Positions 54,433-62,446 of a stretch of 64,000 nucleotides of DNA are shown here, piece by piece. How positions within the stretch are numbered: position 1 is the stretch's first letter; each line of letters opens with the position of its first letter. A program made the translations under genes and the position numbers. The stretch lies in NCBI GenBank assembly GCA_964490975.1, contig CAZBEQ010000005.1, positions 44,120 to 108,119 on the forward strand, read 5' to 3'. Origin of the DNA: DTU013 sp964490975. Lineage in GTDB: Bacteria; Bacillota; Clostridia; Acetivibrionales; DTU013. The notes under the pieces are model-generated. The model saw only the letters and a list, made by a program, of their open reading frames with translations, did no database searches and was not told where the DNA came from.

Positions 54433-54485
54433 AATTCTTCGGTACGCGATAATTTGCTTTGCAAATTACGCTTAGTAGAAGAATT
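54433..54485. repeat. Long imperfect palindrome
   Basis: Nested stems: AATTCTTC (54433-54440) with GAAGAATT (54478-54485), GCG (54446-54448) with CGC (54469-54471), and AATTTGC (54451-54457) with GCAAATT (54461-54467) around a TTT loop. It may be a terminator-like or regulatory hairpin in the leader of the leftward operon. Confidence 0.65.
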
Positions 54486-54687
54486 CTCTTACCACAGCAG
54501 CCACCATAATATAGTCTTGCCATAATATTCCTAACACATTACTAACTCATGGGCTGAGCCTTGAAAAATTAATAAATTCAAGCGTTGAGGCAAAGCAAGC
54601 AAGAATCCCACAATAGCCTAAACCTTCGTGTAAAAATTCAGATTATGTGTGCCTTATCTGAGCTTTTATTAAGTAATTTCCACCAAA

Positions 54688-54739
54688 GGTAGACATAACA
54701 TAAGCAATCACAGCATTATGTCTACCCCGTGATTACTTA
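54688..54739. repeat. Two interleaved inverted repeats
   Basis: Stem 1 is perfect: GGTAGACATAA (54688-54698) with TTATGTCTACC (54716-54726). Stem 2 pairs TAAGCAATCAC (54701-54711) with GTGATTACTTA (54729-54739), one G-T or mismatch. The arms alternate, so the two stems are mutually exclusive hairpins or a pseudoknot. A third option pairs TAAGTAAT (54669-54676) with ATTACTTA (54732-54739). Confidence 0.6.
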
Positions 54740-54869
54740 TTAGCCATTTACCCACACAGCACTTGCAATTTTACTCAGTGCAGGCTCATCTTATAAGTTT
54801 GTAAATTCGAGTTACTGCTGTGAAATACATTAGTTATCAGCGATACCTAAACTTCATTCAAGTTGTCCA

Positions 54870-55005
54870 TTTGCCGTCATACTATCGCCTATATGCTGCC
54901 TTACCGTCGTCTCTACCACTATACTGTCGTCTATCTGTTACCATATTGTCGTTTATCTGCCGCCATACTGTCGTCTATCTACCACTATACTATGGAAAGT
55001 ACTCC
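54870..55005. repeat. Degenerate short tandem repeat tract
   Basis: Four to five variable copies of a 23-28 base unit with core ATACTGTCGTCTATCTG. It runs up to the end of the ABC-F gene. Confidence 0.55.
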
Positions 55006-55017
55006 TCCTTTAACTCC

Positions 55018-56844
55018 CTACCGCAATTCCTTCAGCCGCCTGATAAGCCGCTGATATTCCTCCTCCAGCGCCTCACTATTACTGCCCGAAGACGAAAGTC
55101 TGCCTATTATCTCAGTAATTCTCATCTGAAGCATGGTTCGCTCGAGTTCATTTGATTTTTGAGCTATATCCCGCTTTAAGCTCTTCACTTGTTCTTCATA
55201 CTCTTCCAAACTGCCGTCAAAGCTTCTCACAGAAAGGTTTCCCGTAAGCAGGAGTCTGTCGGCCACAGTGTTCACAAATGCCCTGTCATGCGACACGAAC
55301 AGTACCGTTCCCTCATAATCCCTCAGTACTCCTTCCAGAGCTTCAATGGATTGCATATCAAGATAATTGGTTGGCTCATCGAGTAGCAGTACATTAGCCT
55401 TTGAAACAAAAAGCTTCGCAAAGGCCGCCTTGATCCTTTCTCCGCCGCTGAGCACTCCAACCTTTTTGAAAACCGCATCACCCTGCAGCAGCAGCCTGGC
55501 CAATATTGTCCTGGCGGCAGTCTCGTTTTGCACGCTGTCTCTCATTACATTTTCTAATACACTTTTTTCCGGATCAAGATCCTCAAAGGTCTGCCTGAAG
55601 TATGCCAGCCGAGCCTTTGGCACGATACTGATGCACTTTACTAAATCCTTTGCATCAGTAACAAACTGCTTCAGATCCGCATCCTTTCGTTTCAGATCCG
55701 ATTCAGTCGTATCCGATCCAGCCACATCAGATTCAGTCGTATCCGATCCAGCCACATCAGCTCCCCACAGTTCAGTATCCAATTGAGTATGACTTTTTAA
55801 ATAAGCTGCATAAATCAAATTTAACAATGTTGTCTTCCCTGAACCGTTCTCTCCCCATAGTGCAGTCTTCATCCCATTTGCAGCATTGAAAAAGATATCT
55901 TTGAAGACCTGCACACTGCCATAACTAAAGCTCAGGTGTTCAGCACTTATAACTACCTTGTTTTCCGGCGGCTCAGTCAAAGAAAAATCCAGCCTTATCC
56001 CGGGCTGCTCCCTCGGTTTTTCTTTCTTTTCAAGCTTTTCAAGCCTGGTGATCAGGCTGTTTGCAGCATTATGCAGCTTCTCCTGTCTCTCATTGGCCTG
56101 GCGCGTGTGAAGCCTTGCTTCTGAATTTCCCATTCTGCTCGGCGCTTTTTTGACCTTACCGGCACGTCTTTTTCTATTTGTTATAGCCTCCTCAAGGGCT
56201 GTCTTTTCTTCAATGTATTTCTCATATTCAAGAAGCGCGCGCTCATTCTCCATCTCACACTGCTTTTTGTAAAATGTAAAATTTCCATTAAAGCTGCGTA
56301 TGCTCCCATCCTTTACTTCAATGATAATGTTGCAGAGCGAATCCATCAGGCTCCTGTCATGGCTTATCATTACAAAGGTTTCCACTGCCTTGAGCTTTTG
56401 TTTTAAGACCTCAATACCCTTGCAGTCAAGATTTGAAGTCGGCTCATCTGCAAAAAGCAACAAATTTTCTTTGTCCAAAGCCCCCGCAATCCTGAGCCTT
56501 GTTCTCTCGCCACCGCTTAGCGTCGTCCTCTCAAGCTTTCCGTCTATTTCAAATTCCTTCAGCAGCCTGACAGCCGCCCCTGTTACTTCATCTTGAACCA
56601 TATCATTACTGCCTGGAGCTTTTTGATCGAATTGTCTTATGTATCCGACCCGGCAGTAACGTTTAACAATGCCTTCGTCAGGCCTGGTATCTCCCGAAAG
56701 TATATCCAGCAGCGTAGTCTTGCCTGCCCCATTTAAGCCCGTTATCCCTATGCGATCGCCGGAGTATATTTTTAGCTCATCAAATCCGAGGATCTGCCTG
56801 TCTCCATAGAATTTTTTAATGTTTACAGCTTCTAAAAGCAACAT
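55018..56844 (-). CDS. ABC-F family ATPase (ribosome protection type)
   Basis: A 608-residue soluble twin ABC protein without membrane domain. Domain 1: GLNGAGKTTLL, LSGGERTRLRIAGAL, LFADEPTSNLD. Domain 2: GENGSGKTTLL, LSGGERIKAAFAKL, LLLDEPTNYLD. Between them lies a basic linker (about 205-300) of the kind that reaches the peptidyl-transferase centre in antibiotic-resistance ABC-Fs (pleuromutilin-lincosamide-streptogramin A class). The second domain carries an insertion that includes a perfect 10-residue duplication (DVAGSDTTES). A C-terminal coiled coil follows. GGGGAG lies 7 bases before the ATG. The long leader supports antibiotic-responsive control. Confidence 0.88.
   Translation of the reverse strand: MLLLEAVNIKKFYGDRQILGFDELKIYSGDRIGITGLNGAGKTTLLDILSGDTRPDEGIVKRYCRVGYIRQFDQKAPGSNDMVQDEVTGAAVRLLKEFEIDGKLERTTLSGGERTRLRIAGALDKENLLLFADEPTSNLDCKGIEVLKQKLKAVETFVMISHDRSLMDSLCNIIIEVKDGSIRSFNGNFTFYKKQCEMENERALLEYEKYIEEKTALEEAITNRKRRAGKVKKAPSRMGNSEARLHTRQANERQEKLHNAANSLITRLEKLEKKEKPREQPGIRLDFSLTEPPENKVVISAEHLSFSYGSVQVFKDIFFNAANGMKTALWGENGSGKTTLLNLIYAAYLKSHTQLDTELWGADVAGSDTTESDVAGSDTTESDLKRKDADLKQFVTDAKDLVKCISIVPKARLAYFRQTFEDLDPEKSVLENVMRDSVQNETAARTILARLLLQGDAVFKKVGVLSGGERIKAAFAKLFVSKANVLLLDEPTNYLDMQSIEALEGVLRDYEGTVLFVSHDRAFVNTVADRLLLTGNLSVRSFDGSLEEYEEQVKSLKRDIAQKSNELERTMLQMRITEIIGRLSSSGSNSEALEEEYQRLIRRLKELR
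55701..55760 (-). repeat. Perfect 30-bp tandem duplication inside the ABC-F gene
   Basis: Units 55701-55730 and 55731-55760 are identical and in frame, duplicating ten residues in a low-complexity Ser/Thr/Asp insert of nucleotide-binding domain 2. Perfect identity suggests a recent, length-variable repeat. Confidence 0.92.
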
Positions 56845-57110
56845 AAAAGGTCTCCCCTTTCACACAGTTTGTGCAGGAAAGACCTCTAAAGCCCCTTAGC
56901 ATATGATACTCTCTAACAACCCGCCACAAACACAAGCAATCCACGTATAGGCAGAAAGCAGCATCATATAGTCAAAAACATCAAAAGGCAAGTTTATAAA
57001 AGCCGATCCAGCACAAAACCTAAGCAATCAATGCTCAGTAGTCTATTATCTTGTGACTTTGCCGAATCAGCCAATTCTCATTCCTTAATACCTTGCCCTT
57101 TCCTTTGTTT
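56845..57110 (-). promoter_or_regulatory. Leader of the ABC-F gene with start-masking hairpin and micro-ORF
   Basis: About 265 transcribed bases. Just before the start, AGGTCT pairs with AGACCT; the right arm lies against the GGGGAG ribosome binding site and would partly mask it. Near 57078 an ATG with AAGG upstream opens a four-codon frame (MRIG then stop). Leaders with micro-ORFs and competing hairpins control many ABC-F resistance genes; here that is inferred from layout. Confidence 0.5.
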
Positions 57111-57116
57111 GATTCT

Positions 57117-57146
57117 ATTTTAACCTTCGTTATGCCAGGTAGTCAA
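57117..57146 (-). promoter_or_regulatory. Sigma-A promoter of the ABC-F gene
   Basis: Read leftward: TTGACT (57141-57146), 18-bp spacer, TAAAAT (57117-57122). Five of six bases match at each box. Confidence 0.65.
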
Positions 57147-57187
57147 CAGTAATATTTATTTATAAAACCGGTCTTGATGTTAACGTG

Positions 57188-57865
57188 TTAACGTTTAAAC
57201 CCAAGTACCTTTGCAGACCTAGCGCTGTCTATACTTTGCCCATTTTGAACAGCTGTATCCAATATCTCCTGAATTGCTTCCTCCCTGTCCATTCTGAGGC
57301 AACCATTGTTCCATGCGCCAGGCATCCAGTCCTCAACTCTTTCATATACATTTACATGCCAGCCGTACGGCTGACCATACTTATCAGTCTTCTGTCTGCT
57401 TCCTGCCACAGTGATATAAAAAAGCTGCTGCAGCTCCGCCATCGCACTGTCAACCTTGCTGCTGCCTTTTTTTCTCGTTACACCCATATAACGTCGTATT
57501 TCCCCGGTATCAAGCACTCTTTTCTCTTCAAACAGCTTCCAGAGCTCCCATGCGGTCTGACTCACCAGACCATTATACCTTCTCTCCTCCATAGTCTCTA
57601 ATGTCCTGCAGGCTGCCAGAAAAACTGGATACAGACGCGGTGCAATAAAACCCTTATTGCCTCCGAGTATGCATCCAAAGGCTAAGCGCTTTTCCTCAGC
57701 AACCCTGTCCTTCCAGCACCATGGGTCAGTTTCAGTGTCTCCTGTATGCCATATATCCATTGGTGTTTCACCAACCAATGACGGCAGTCCATTTACTATG
57801 CCTGAAAACGCCATAAAACCAAGTTCTTCAACTCTATTTACAAAGTCCTCATATTTAAGCAGCAA
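57188..57865 (-). CDS. AlkZ-related (YcaQ-like) winged-helix protein
   Basis: About 225 residues. The sequence (FVNRVEELGFMAFSG, PWCWKDRVAEEKRLAFGCILGGNKGFIAPRLYP, and an internal helix-turn-helix-like VSQTAWELWKLF ... YMGVTRKKGSSKVDSAMAELQ) resembles the AlkZ-related proteins common in Clostridia. AlkZ itself is a DNA glycosylase for cross-links; these shorter relatives are not characterised. I favour TTG 57865 with GGTGA 7 bases upstream; the frame is open to TTG 57910. It overlaps nothing and follows the broken prenyltransferase-like gene. Confidence 0.65.
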   Translation of the reverse strand: MLLKYEDFVNRVEELGFMAFSGIVNGLPSLVGETPMDIWHTGDTETDPWCWKDRVAEEKRLAFGCILGGNKGFIAPRLYPVFLAACRTLETMEERRYNGLVSQTAWELWKLFEEKRVLDTGEIRRYMGVTRKKGSSKVDSAMAELQQLFYITVAGSRQKTDKYGQPYGWHVNVYERVEDWMPGAWNNGCLRMDREEAIQEILDTAVQNGQSIDSARSAKVLGFKR

Positions 57866-57931
57866 TGATTCATCACCCCAGTAAAAAATTATTACCTCAT
57901 TGGGCAACAAGGCTGTGCCCTTGAATGCGGT

Positions 57932-58792
57932 TCAAATCACATTGTACGCCCGCAGTCTGCAGATTGCTTCCAAAGTTACCCTGCCGCGCCACTCCAGCAC
58001 TGAAGCAGGTCCGGGAGCATCCCAGCTTATAGGCCAGCCTCCATCAGGCTGCTGCTTCTTTAAGAGCTCATTAAGGTGGCCATTGATCTGTTCTTCTGTA
58101 AACAGCGCTCTGCATAATGAATCTGGATTTGGCGCGAAATGTAGTGGCGTTAGTCCATAAGTTTCTACCGGGGCATCAGATATAAAAAACCTCGCAGCAG
58201 GCAAAACAGCCACGATTGAATCAAGTATCTGTCCTGCTGTCTTCCTGTCCGGAAGGTATTATGCCAATCTCACCGCACATAAAAGTTCATGCGCCTCAGC
58301 AGGAGGGTTGTTAATAAACATGTCACAGCAGGTCTTAGTCGCCAGTGAAAGCCACTCATGCTCAACGCCCTGGTAATGGAGCAGCCCGCATATTTCGGCT
58401 GTAGGATTGAAGCCTATAGTTATTGTGCAATTGATCCAGTGCCCGGCAACAGGATAGTTAAAAACATTTTTTGTGAAAAACGGAAGTAGGCCATTATCAT
58501 CCGCCGCAGACTGAAGATAATCACATAATGACGCTGCAAAAGCCATATCATGGCATCCTGCCTCTTCCATCGCCCCGAGCCCGAAGGATGTAAACAGCGG
58601 CTGGCTATCCGGGCAGCGTTCATCCGGTTCGAGCGCATGTCCAAGTCCGCCGTCCGGATTCTGATATGCCTTCACCACACGGCCAACATAGTCGGGAGAC
58701 AAGCCACCAAAACGGACCTCGCAAAGTCTTCGCTCAAGAAGCCTTGCATTTGTCATAATAAAATCAAGTGCTTTTTCGAAAACATCACTCAT
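57932..58792 (-). pseudogene. Prenyltransferase/terpene-cyclase-like repeat protein broken by one stop codon
   Basis: Two open segments in the same frame are joined by a single TAA at 58259-58261. The upstream part (about 177 residues: FEKALDFIMTNARLLERRL, NPDGGLGHALEPDER) and the downstream part (KKQQPDGGWPISWDAPGP) carry the QxxDGGW-type repeats of alpha/alpha-toroid proteins. Reading through the stop gives one continuous protein of about 286 residues of unknown substrate. Since no frameshift is present, a point mutation or a sequencing error is the simplest cause. The start is uncertain (ATG 58792, or GTG 58846). Confidence 0.75.
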
Positions 58793-58909
58793 ATCTGTTT
58801 TGCACGTCCTTTCTCTGTCACAAGATATTACGTCACTATCGAACACAATTAATGATCTCTTTACGTATCTTAATTAACTATAACGACTATAACAAACCTA
58901 ACATGACAT

Positions 58910-59836
58910 CTATGTGTCGTGTTCAGTAGCGTTTCTGTAATTTCTTATCATTTTTTCAGCTATAGCTTTAATCTCGCCTGCCAGGTCCGCAGGCTCCAAT
59001 ACCACGGCATGCTCACCGAAGCCCAGTATCCACCGGATAATAAAGTCCCTGCTCACATAGCTCATTTTAAGCATCAGCCTGCCATCTTCAGTTTCGGTAT
59101 AGCTTTCCGGCCCATATTCCTCCGCCAATATATACTCAACTGATTTATCAAAAATCAATGTGACCATATTTCCACCATTGAAATAATCTTCGGGTTTCAA
59201 GCTTTCAGAGGGGACCTCTCTTGGTTCAAACCCTTCCTCTGATTCATCAAACCTCCACATGCGGTTCAGCTTGAAAAGCCTGAAATCGTCCCTGCAGCGG
59301 CAGTATCCGAAAACATACCACGCAGCCCATTTGAAAGAAATAAAACATGGTTCTATGGTGCGTCTTTCAACACCCCTGGCAGAGTAGTAATCAAAACTGA
59401 TGACTTTACAGCCGGATATCGCACTTCTGATTAGGCTGATTTTTTCTGACAGGCTTGATTTATAATGGGATGACAGGTCTATATGTATTTTATCGCTCAC
59501 CGGTGCCATACCTTGTTTGTCAGGGGACAGTTTATCAATCAGCCGCTCGATACCTTGTGATTCGAAAACACTGCCTAAACCACCCAGCCCGGCTCTGATA
59601 CTGTCCAGTTCGTCCACTGTCAAAACGTTCCTGTCAAGCTTGTAGCCCTCGGCTATTGATATGCCTCCTCCTCCGCCCTGTATCGAGACAACGGGTATAC
59701 CTTCCATACAGATATCATCTATATCTCTCATTATGGTCCTTTTGGAGACCTCGAATCTTTTTGCAAGCTCAGGAGCTGTCATTCTTCCGCATTGCAGCAG
59801 AACCGTTATTATTCCCAGCTGACGGTCAATTTTCAT
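58910..59836 (-). CDS. YafY-type transcriptional regulator with HTH and WYL domains
   Basis: A 308-residue regulator. The N-terminal winged helix (LGIITVLLQCGRMTAPELAKRFEVSKRTIMRDID) is DeoR/HTH_11-like. The WYL domain is near residues 135-220 (ISFDYYSARGVERRTIEP, WAAWYVFGYCRCRDDFRLFKLNRM), followed by a WCX extension. WYL domains sense nucleic acids or nucleotides and often control DNA-damage or defence genes. ATG 59836 is chosen with GGGAG about 12 bases upstream. Directly upstream lies the structured repeat array. The neighbouring AlkZ-related gene is a possible target. Confidence 0.9.
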   Translation of the reverse strand: MKIDRQLGIITVLLQCGRMTAPELAKRFEVSKRTIMRDIDDICMEGIPVVSIQGGGGGISIAEGYKLDRNVLTVDELDSIRAGLGGLGSVFESQGIERLIDKLSPDKQGMAPVSDKIHIDLSSHYKSSLSEKISLIRSAISGCKVISFDYYSARGVERRTIEPCFISFKWAAWYVFGYCRCRDDFRLFKLNRMWRFDESEEGFEPREVPSESLKPEDYFNGGNMVTLIFDKSVEYILAEEYGPESYTETEDGRLMLKMSYVSRDFIIRWILGFGEHAVVLEPADLAGEIKAIAEKMIRNYRNATEHDT

Positions 59837-59908
59837 ATACGGCAGCTCTCCCGTCCAAATATTTTTATACCATACCATATTAGCACAATATCGGACCAAT
59901 TCACAAAT

Positions 59909-60608
59909 GGCGCTGGCGTTCCTATGCTGCATCCCGGGGACGGCAGCGTCATTTGTAGAGGTTATGCTTCCTGCTCCAGAGGCAAACGACAAGCAGTCAG
60001 TAGCGTGGGAGAGGCTGCAATACCGGTGAGACATGACCTCCTGTAAAAAATTTGATCATACTTCAATGGGAGTACTGCAGCAATTGCTTGGAAACATAAC
60101 CGGAATAAATGGCGCTGTCGTTCCTGCATTATCGTTCCAGTGCAACAGCGTACGCATGAAAATTTGGCCAAAATTTTAGGAATAGTCCACTTTTATACTA
60201 ATAAATGCACATAAGTAATGCTTTTTTAGCATTATGACAATCTACTATACAGTTATTGTGGCCCTATACTTGTAATTTTGGCCATTTTGTTTCCAGCACT
60301 AATGCTATTTGGAATTATTTTGCTTTATGCGATTACCGCGTTCCGGCGCTATTGTTCCTATGCTGCATCCTGGGAACGACAGTGCCGTTTGTGGAGGTTA
60401 TGTTTCCTGCTCCGGAGCACAACGGCAAGCAGTCAGTAGTGTGGGAGCAGCTGCAATACCCGTGAGACAGGACTTCCTGTAAAAATCTGATCATACTTCA
60501 ATGGGAGTACTACAGCAATTGCTTGGAAACATAACCGGAATAAATGGCGCTGGCGTTCCTGCGTTGCATCCCGGGGATGACAGCGTCATTTGTGGAGGTT
60601 ATGTTTCC
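59909..60608. repeat. Structured direct-repeat array with compensatory hairpin cores
   Basis: Two direct repeats of about 200 bp (59909-60110 and 60345-60545) start with a hairpin core and are followed by a further core (60111, degenerate; 60546, complete). Core A: GGCGCTG (59909-59915) with CAGCGTC (59944-59950), and CGTTCC with GGGACG inside. Core C: GGCGCT (60345) with AGTGCC, and GTTCC with GGAAC; pairing is kept although the bases changed. The complete core D is bounded by perfect GGAAACATAACC (60525-60536) and GGTTATGTTTCC (60597-60608). Covarying stems suggest selection on RNA or single-stranded DNA structure. Confidence 0.8.
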
Positions 60609-60725
60609 TTCATCAGAGGCACAACTGGAACAACATAAAAATTATTAACCTATATCTGGCATCTAGCTGCATTTATTAAAATAATTAAATCATGCAGCAT
60701 ATTTTACTTAAATTTGTTCGCAATA

Positions 60726-60765
60726 TTGACAATATGTTTAATAATTTTAGATAAGGATATATAAT
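60726..60765 (+). promoter_or_regulatory. AsnC-gene promoter region candidate
   Basis: A perfect TTGACA at 60726-60731 and a perfect TATAAT at 60760-60765 are 28 bp apart, so they are unlikely to be one promoter. Either the -35 pairs with TAGATA at 60748 or the -10 works with a weak -35. The region is AT-rich and directly upstream of the start. Confidence 0.35.
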
Positions 60766-60810
60766 GAATATATAAGATAAGAGCAGAGCAAATGAGAAGG
60801 AGCAACGTAA

Positions 60811-61305
60811 ATGGATGAGCTGGATGTCAGGATCATTAAGCTGCTGCAGGAAAACGCACGGGTCACAGCCTCGGATATAGCTAACACCGTCAGCCTTTCC
60901 GTACCGACAGTCAGCGAAAGGCTCAAGAAGCTCGAGACCTCCGGTGTAATCAAACAGTACACGGCTATCGTAAACCCGGAATACTTTCAAAAAACATTAA
61001 TGGCAATAGTATTTGTATCACTTGAACGCCCACGGTTTGTTGAAGCCTTTGCAGAATTTGTGAAAAATCAGAACGATATCCTGGAATGCCACTATCTTGC
61101 CGGTGATTTTGATTATGCTCTAAAGGTTGCAACCGAGAATACATCAACGCTCCAGGAGCTGTTAAACCATATAAAAAGCGTACAGGGCGTACAAAAAACA
61201 AGAACTACAGTAATACTATCCTCTGCAAAGAACAACTACTCAGTTATTCCTGAAGAACCTGCAGTCAGGGATCACACAAGCAATGCAGGAAAAAAGATCA
61301 AATAG
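60811..61305 (+). CDS. Lrp/AsnC-family transcriptional regulator
   Basis: A 164-residue regulator: HTH_AsnC (LDVRIIKLLQENARVTASDIANTVSLSVPTVSERLKKLE) then the RAM/AsnC ligand domain (LMAIVFVSLERP, GDFDYALKVATENTSTLQELL, VQKTRTTVILS). The tail is longer than usual by about 15 residues. GAAGGAG lies 8 bases before the ATG. It probably senses an amino acid. A 66-residue protein follows within 12 bases, which may be its partner or target. Confidence 0.93.
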   Translation: MDELDVRIIKLLQENARVTASDIANTVSLSVPTVSERLKKLETSGVIKQYTAIVNPEYFQKTLMAIVFVSLERPRFVEAFAEFVKNQNDILECHYLAGDFDYALKVATENTSTLQELLNHIKSVQGVQKTRTTVILSSAKNNYSVIPEEPAVRDHTSNAGKKIK

Positions 61306-61317
61306 GAGGTGTTGGTG

Positions 61318-61518
61318 ATGCTGGGAGACGGATTTTATGACAAAGACCTTATCACATTCCCACAGGCTGAAAAAGGCAACGGACTCGATGTATACTGCAA
61401 GCTGGAAGGCTTCGACTTTCAGCAGCTAGCATCTGAAAACAGCGTCCGCAGGCTGCTGACCTTATTCAGAAATAAACCAGTCAAAATAAGGCCTGAATAT
61501 ACATCTGCAAAACATTAA
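61318..61518 (+). CDS. Hypothetical small protein downstream of AsnC regulator
   Basis: A 66-residue protein of unknown family (MLGDGFYDKDLITFPQ..., LEGFDFQQLA). ATG 61318 has AGGAGG 8 bases upstream, which overlaps the AsnC stop and supports real translation. No membrane helix or Cys motif. It ends in a short basic tail. Co-transcription with the AsnC regulator is very likely. Confidence 0.7.
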   Translation: MLGDGFYDKDLITFPQAEKGNGLDVYCKLEGFDFQQLASENSVRRLLTLFRNKPVKIRPEYTSAKH

Positions 61519-62173
61519 GGCTATCTCATAACAGTGCAATCTGGCTATTGGGCCGCCATTGGATAACCTAACCGCCAGCTAAGCCGGCGGTCTATTCATG
61601 TCATATAAGGGCATATTACCAGCAGAGCTGAAAGCCATTCGAATAGTCCGCCAACCGCATGGATTTCCAAGTCGCCGCTAAAGCGACTTGTTTATTGCTC
61701 TATTTTACTGACTCACCCGTGAACGGGTCGACTAATTCTTTATACACCAAGAATCCCGATATCTATACTTATTTCAAACTTGCTATTCCAAGTTGTATAG
61801 GCTAAACTACTTGTGTCTTTCATTAAACGTCTCCTATGTTGTTTATTTATGATTGACTAGACCTGTATTTATCCTGAAATAGGAGTCTTTTTCTGTTCAA
61901 CAGTATAAGCCTTTTTTCTTATACTTACTTAACAAGTGGTTCATTTTGTTTAAGACGGTTAAAGCTACTACCTTAACCATTATATTCTTTTCTCCCTTCT
62001 CGTCCATATAAATGATAACTCCCAACCCATTCCTGATTTAGTTATATGGATATAACTAAATTTTGGTGTGCCTTTACGTAAAATATATCAATTACATCAT
62101 CCACTCTAAAAAGTAGGTATGTAAGCACATATATCCGGAATAATATTTAGCATAATACAATGGGGTGAGAATG
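61519..62173. other. Hairpin-rich intergenic boundary to an AT-rich module
   Basis: About 650 bases without a supported gene. It holds hairpins at 61571-61591 (ACCGCC/GGCGGT), 61669-61689 (AAGTCGC/GCGACTT followed by T-rich DNA, a likely terminator) and 61902-61925 (AGTATAAG/CTTATACT). From about 61740 the DNA becomes visibly AT-richer, continuing into the DUF262 module, which fits a transfer boundary. Confidence 0.55.
61669..61700 (+). terminator. Probable intrinsic terminator
   Basis: Perfect 7-bp stem AAGTCGC/GCGACTT with a 7-base loop, followed by a T-rich stretch. It would end the AsnC transcript. Confidence 0.5.
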
Positions 62174-62440
62174 ATGAAATATACAGTTACATACAAATCC
62201 ATATCAGAAATTATGACAACTTATTACGTAGAGAAAGTACCTGATGATGAAGGCTTAATCTATGAGTGCATTCTACTTGAGGGAACTCACCATGTTGCCC
62301 GATTTATAAAAATGAATATGCCTAATACGTTTTTAAATCAGCAGCCGCTATTGCAGCAGATAATAAGATGCTATATAATAAACTCGAACGATGTCCCTTT
62401 CGGATTGACGATATCACAAATATTTGATAGATATGGGTGA
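62174..62440 (+). CDS. Hypothetical small protein preceding DUF262 gene
   Basis: An 88-residue protein of unknown family (KYTVTYKSISEIMTTYYVEKVPDDEG...). GGGGTGAG lies upstream; ATG 62174 gives the best spacing (GTG 62165 and ATG 62171 are possible). Only 6 bases separate it from the DUF262 gene, so it is part of the same transcript and may be an accessory or antitoxin-like partner. That role is inference. Confidence 0.65.
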   Translation: MKYTVTYKSISEIMTTYYVEKVPDDEGLIYECILLEGTHHVARFIKMNMPNTFLNQQPLLQQIIRCYIINSNDVPFGLTISQIFDRYG

Positions 62441-62446
62441 GTTGAA

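Larger units (their letters stand above)
54105..55017. other. Long repeat-rich leader region upstream of the cross-bridge operon
   Basis: More than 900 bases without a supported gene. It holds a 42-bp tandem repeat (54215-54340), a 60-bp palindrome (54433-54485), interleaved inverted repeats (54688-54739) and a degenerate 25-bp repeat tract rich in CTGTCGTCTATC (54870-55005). Short open frames across the repeats exist only because repeat periods are multiples of three. The leftward operon promoter should lie here. Confidence 0.55.
59837..60810. other. Divergent intergenic region dominated by a structured repeat array
   Basis: Nearly 1 kb between the WYL and Lrp/AsnC regulator genes. From 59909 to 60608 it contains four copies of a hairpin-forming core in two 200-bp direct repeats. 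Between them (60180-60340) is AT-rich unique DNA. No gene is supported: no frame carries a credible ribosome binding site and composition is that of repeats. 60640-60810 is AT-rich and should hold the AsnC promoter. Confidence 0.6.

Noticed and set aside
54215..55005. CRISPR array
   Set aside because: Repeats are contiguous tandem units without unique spacers, and no cas genes are present.
59909..60608. Known riboswitch or T-box leader
   Set aside because: The hairpin cores occur several times in tandem and lack the conserved motifs of classes I know; the flanking genes start too far away.
60726..60765. TTGACA plus TATAAT as one promoter
   Set aside because: Spacing is 28 bp, far outside 16-18 bp.
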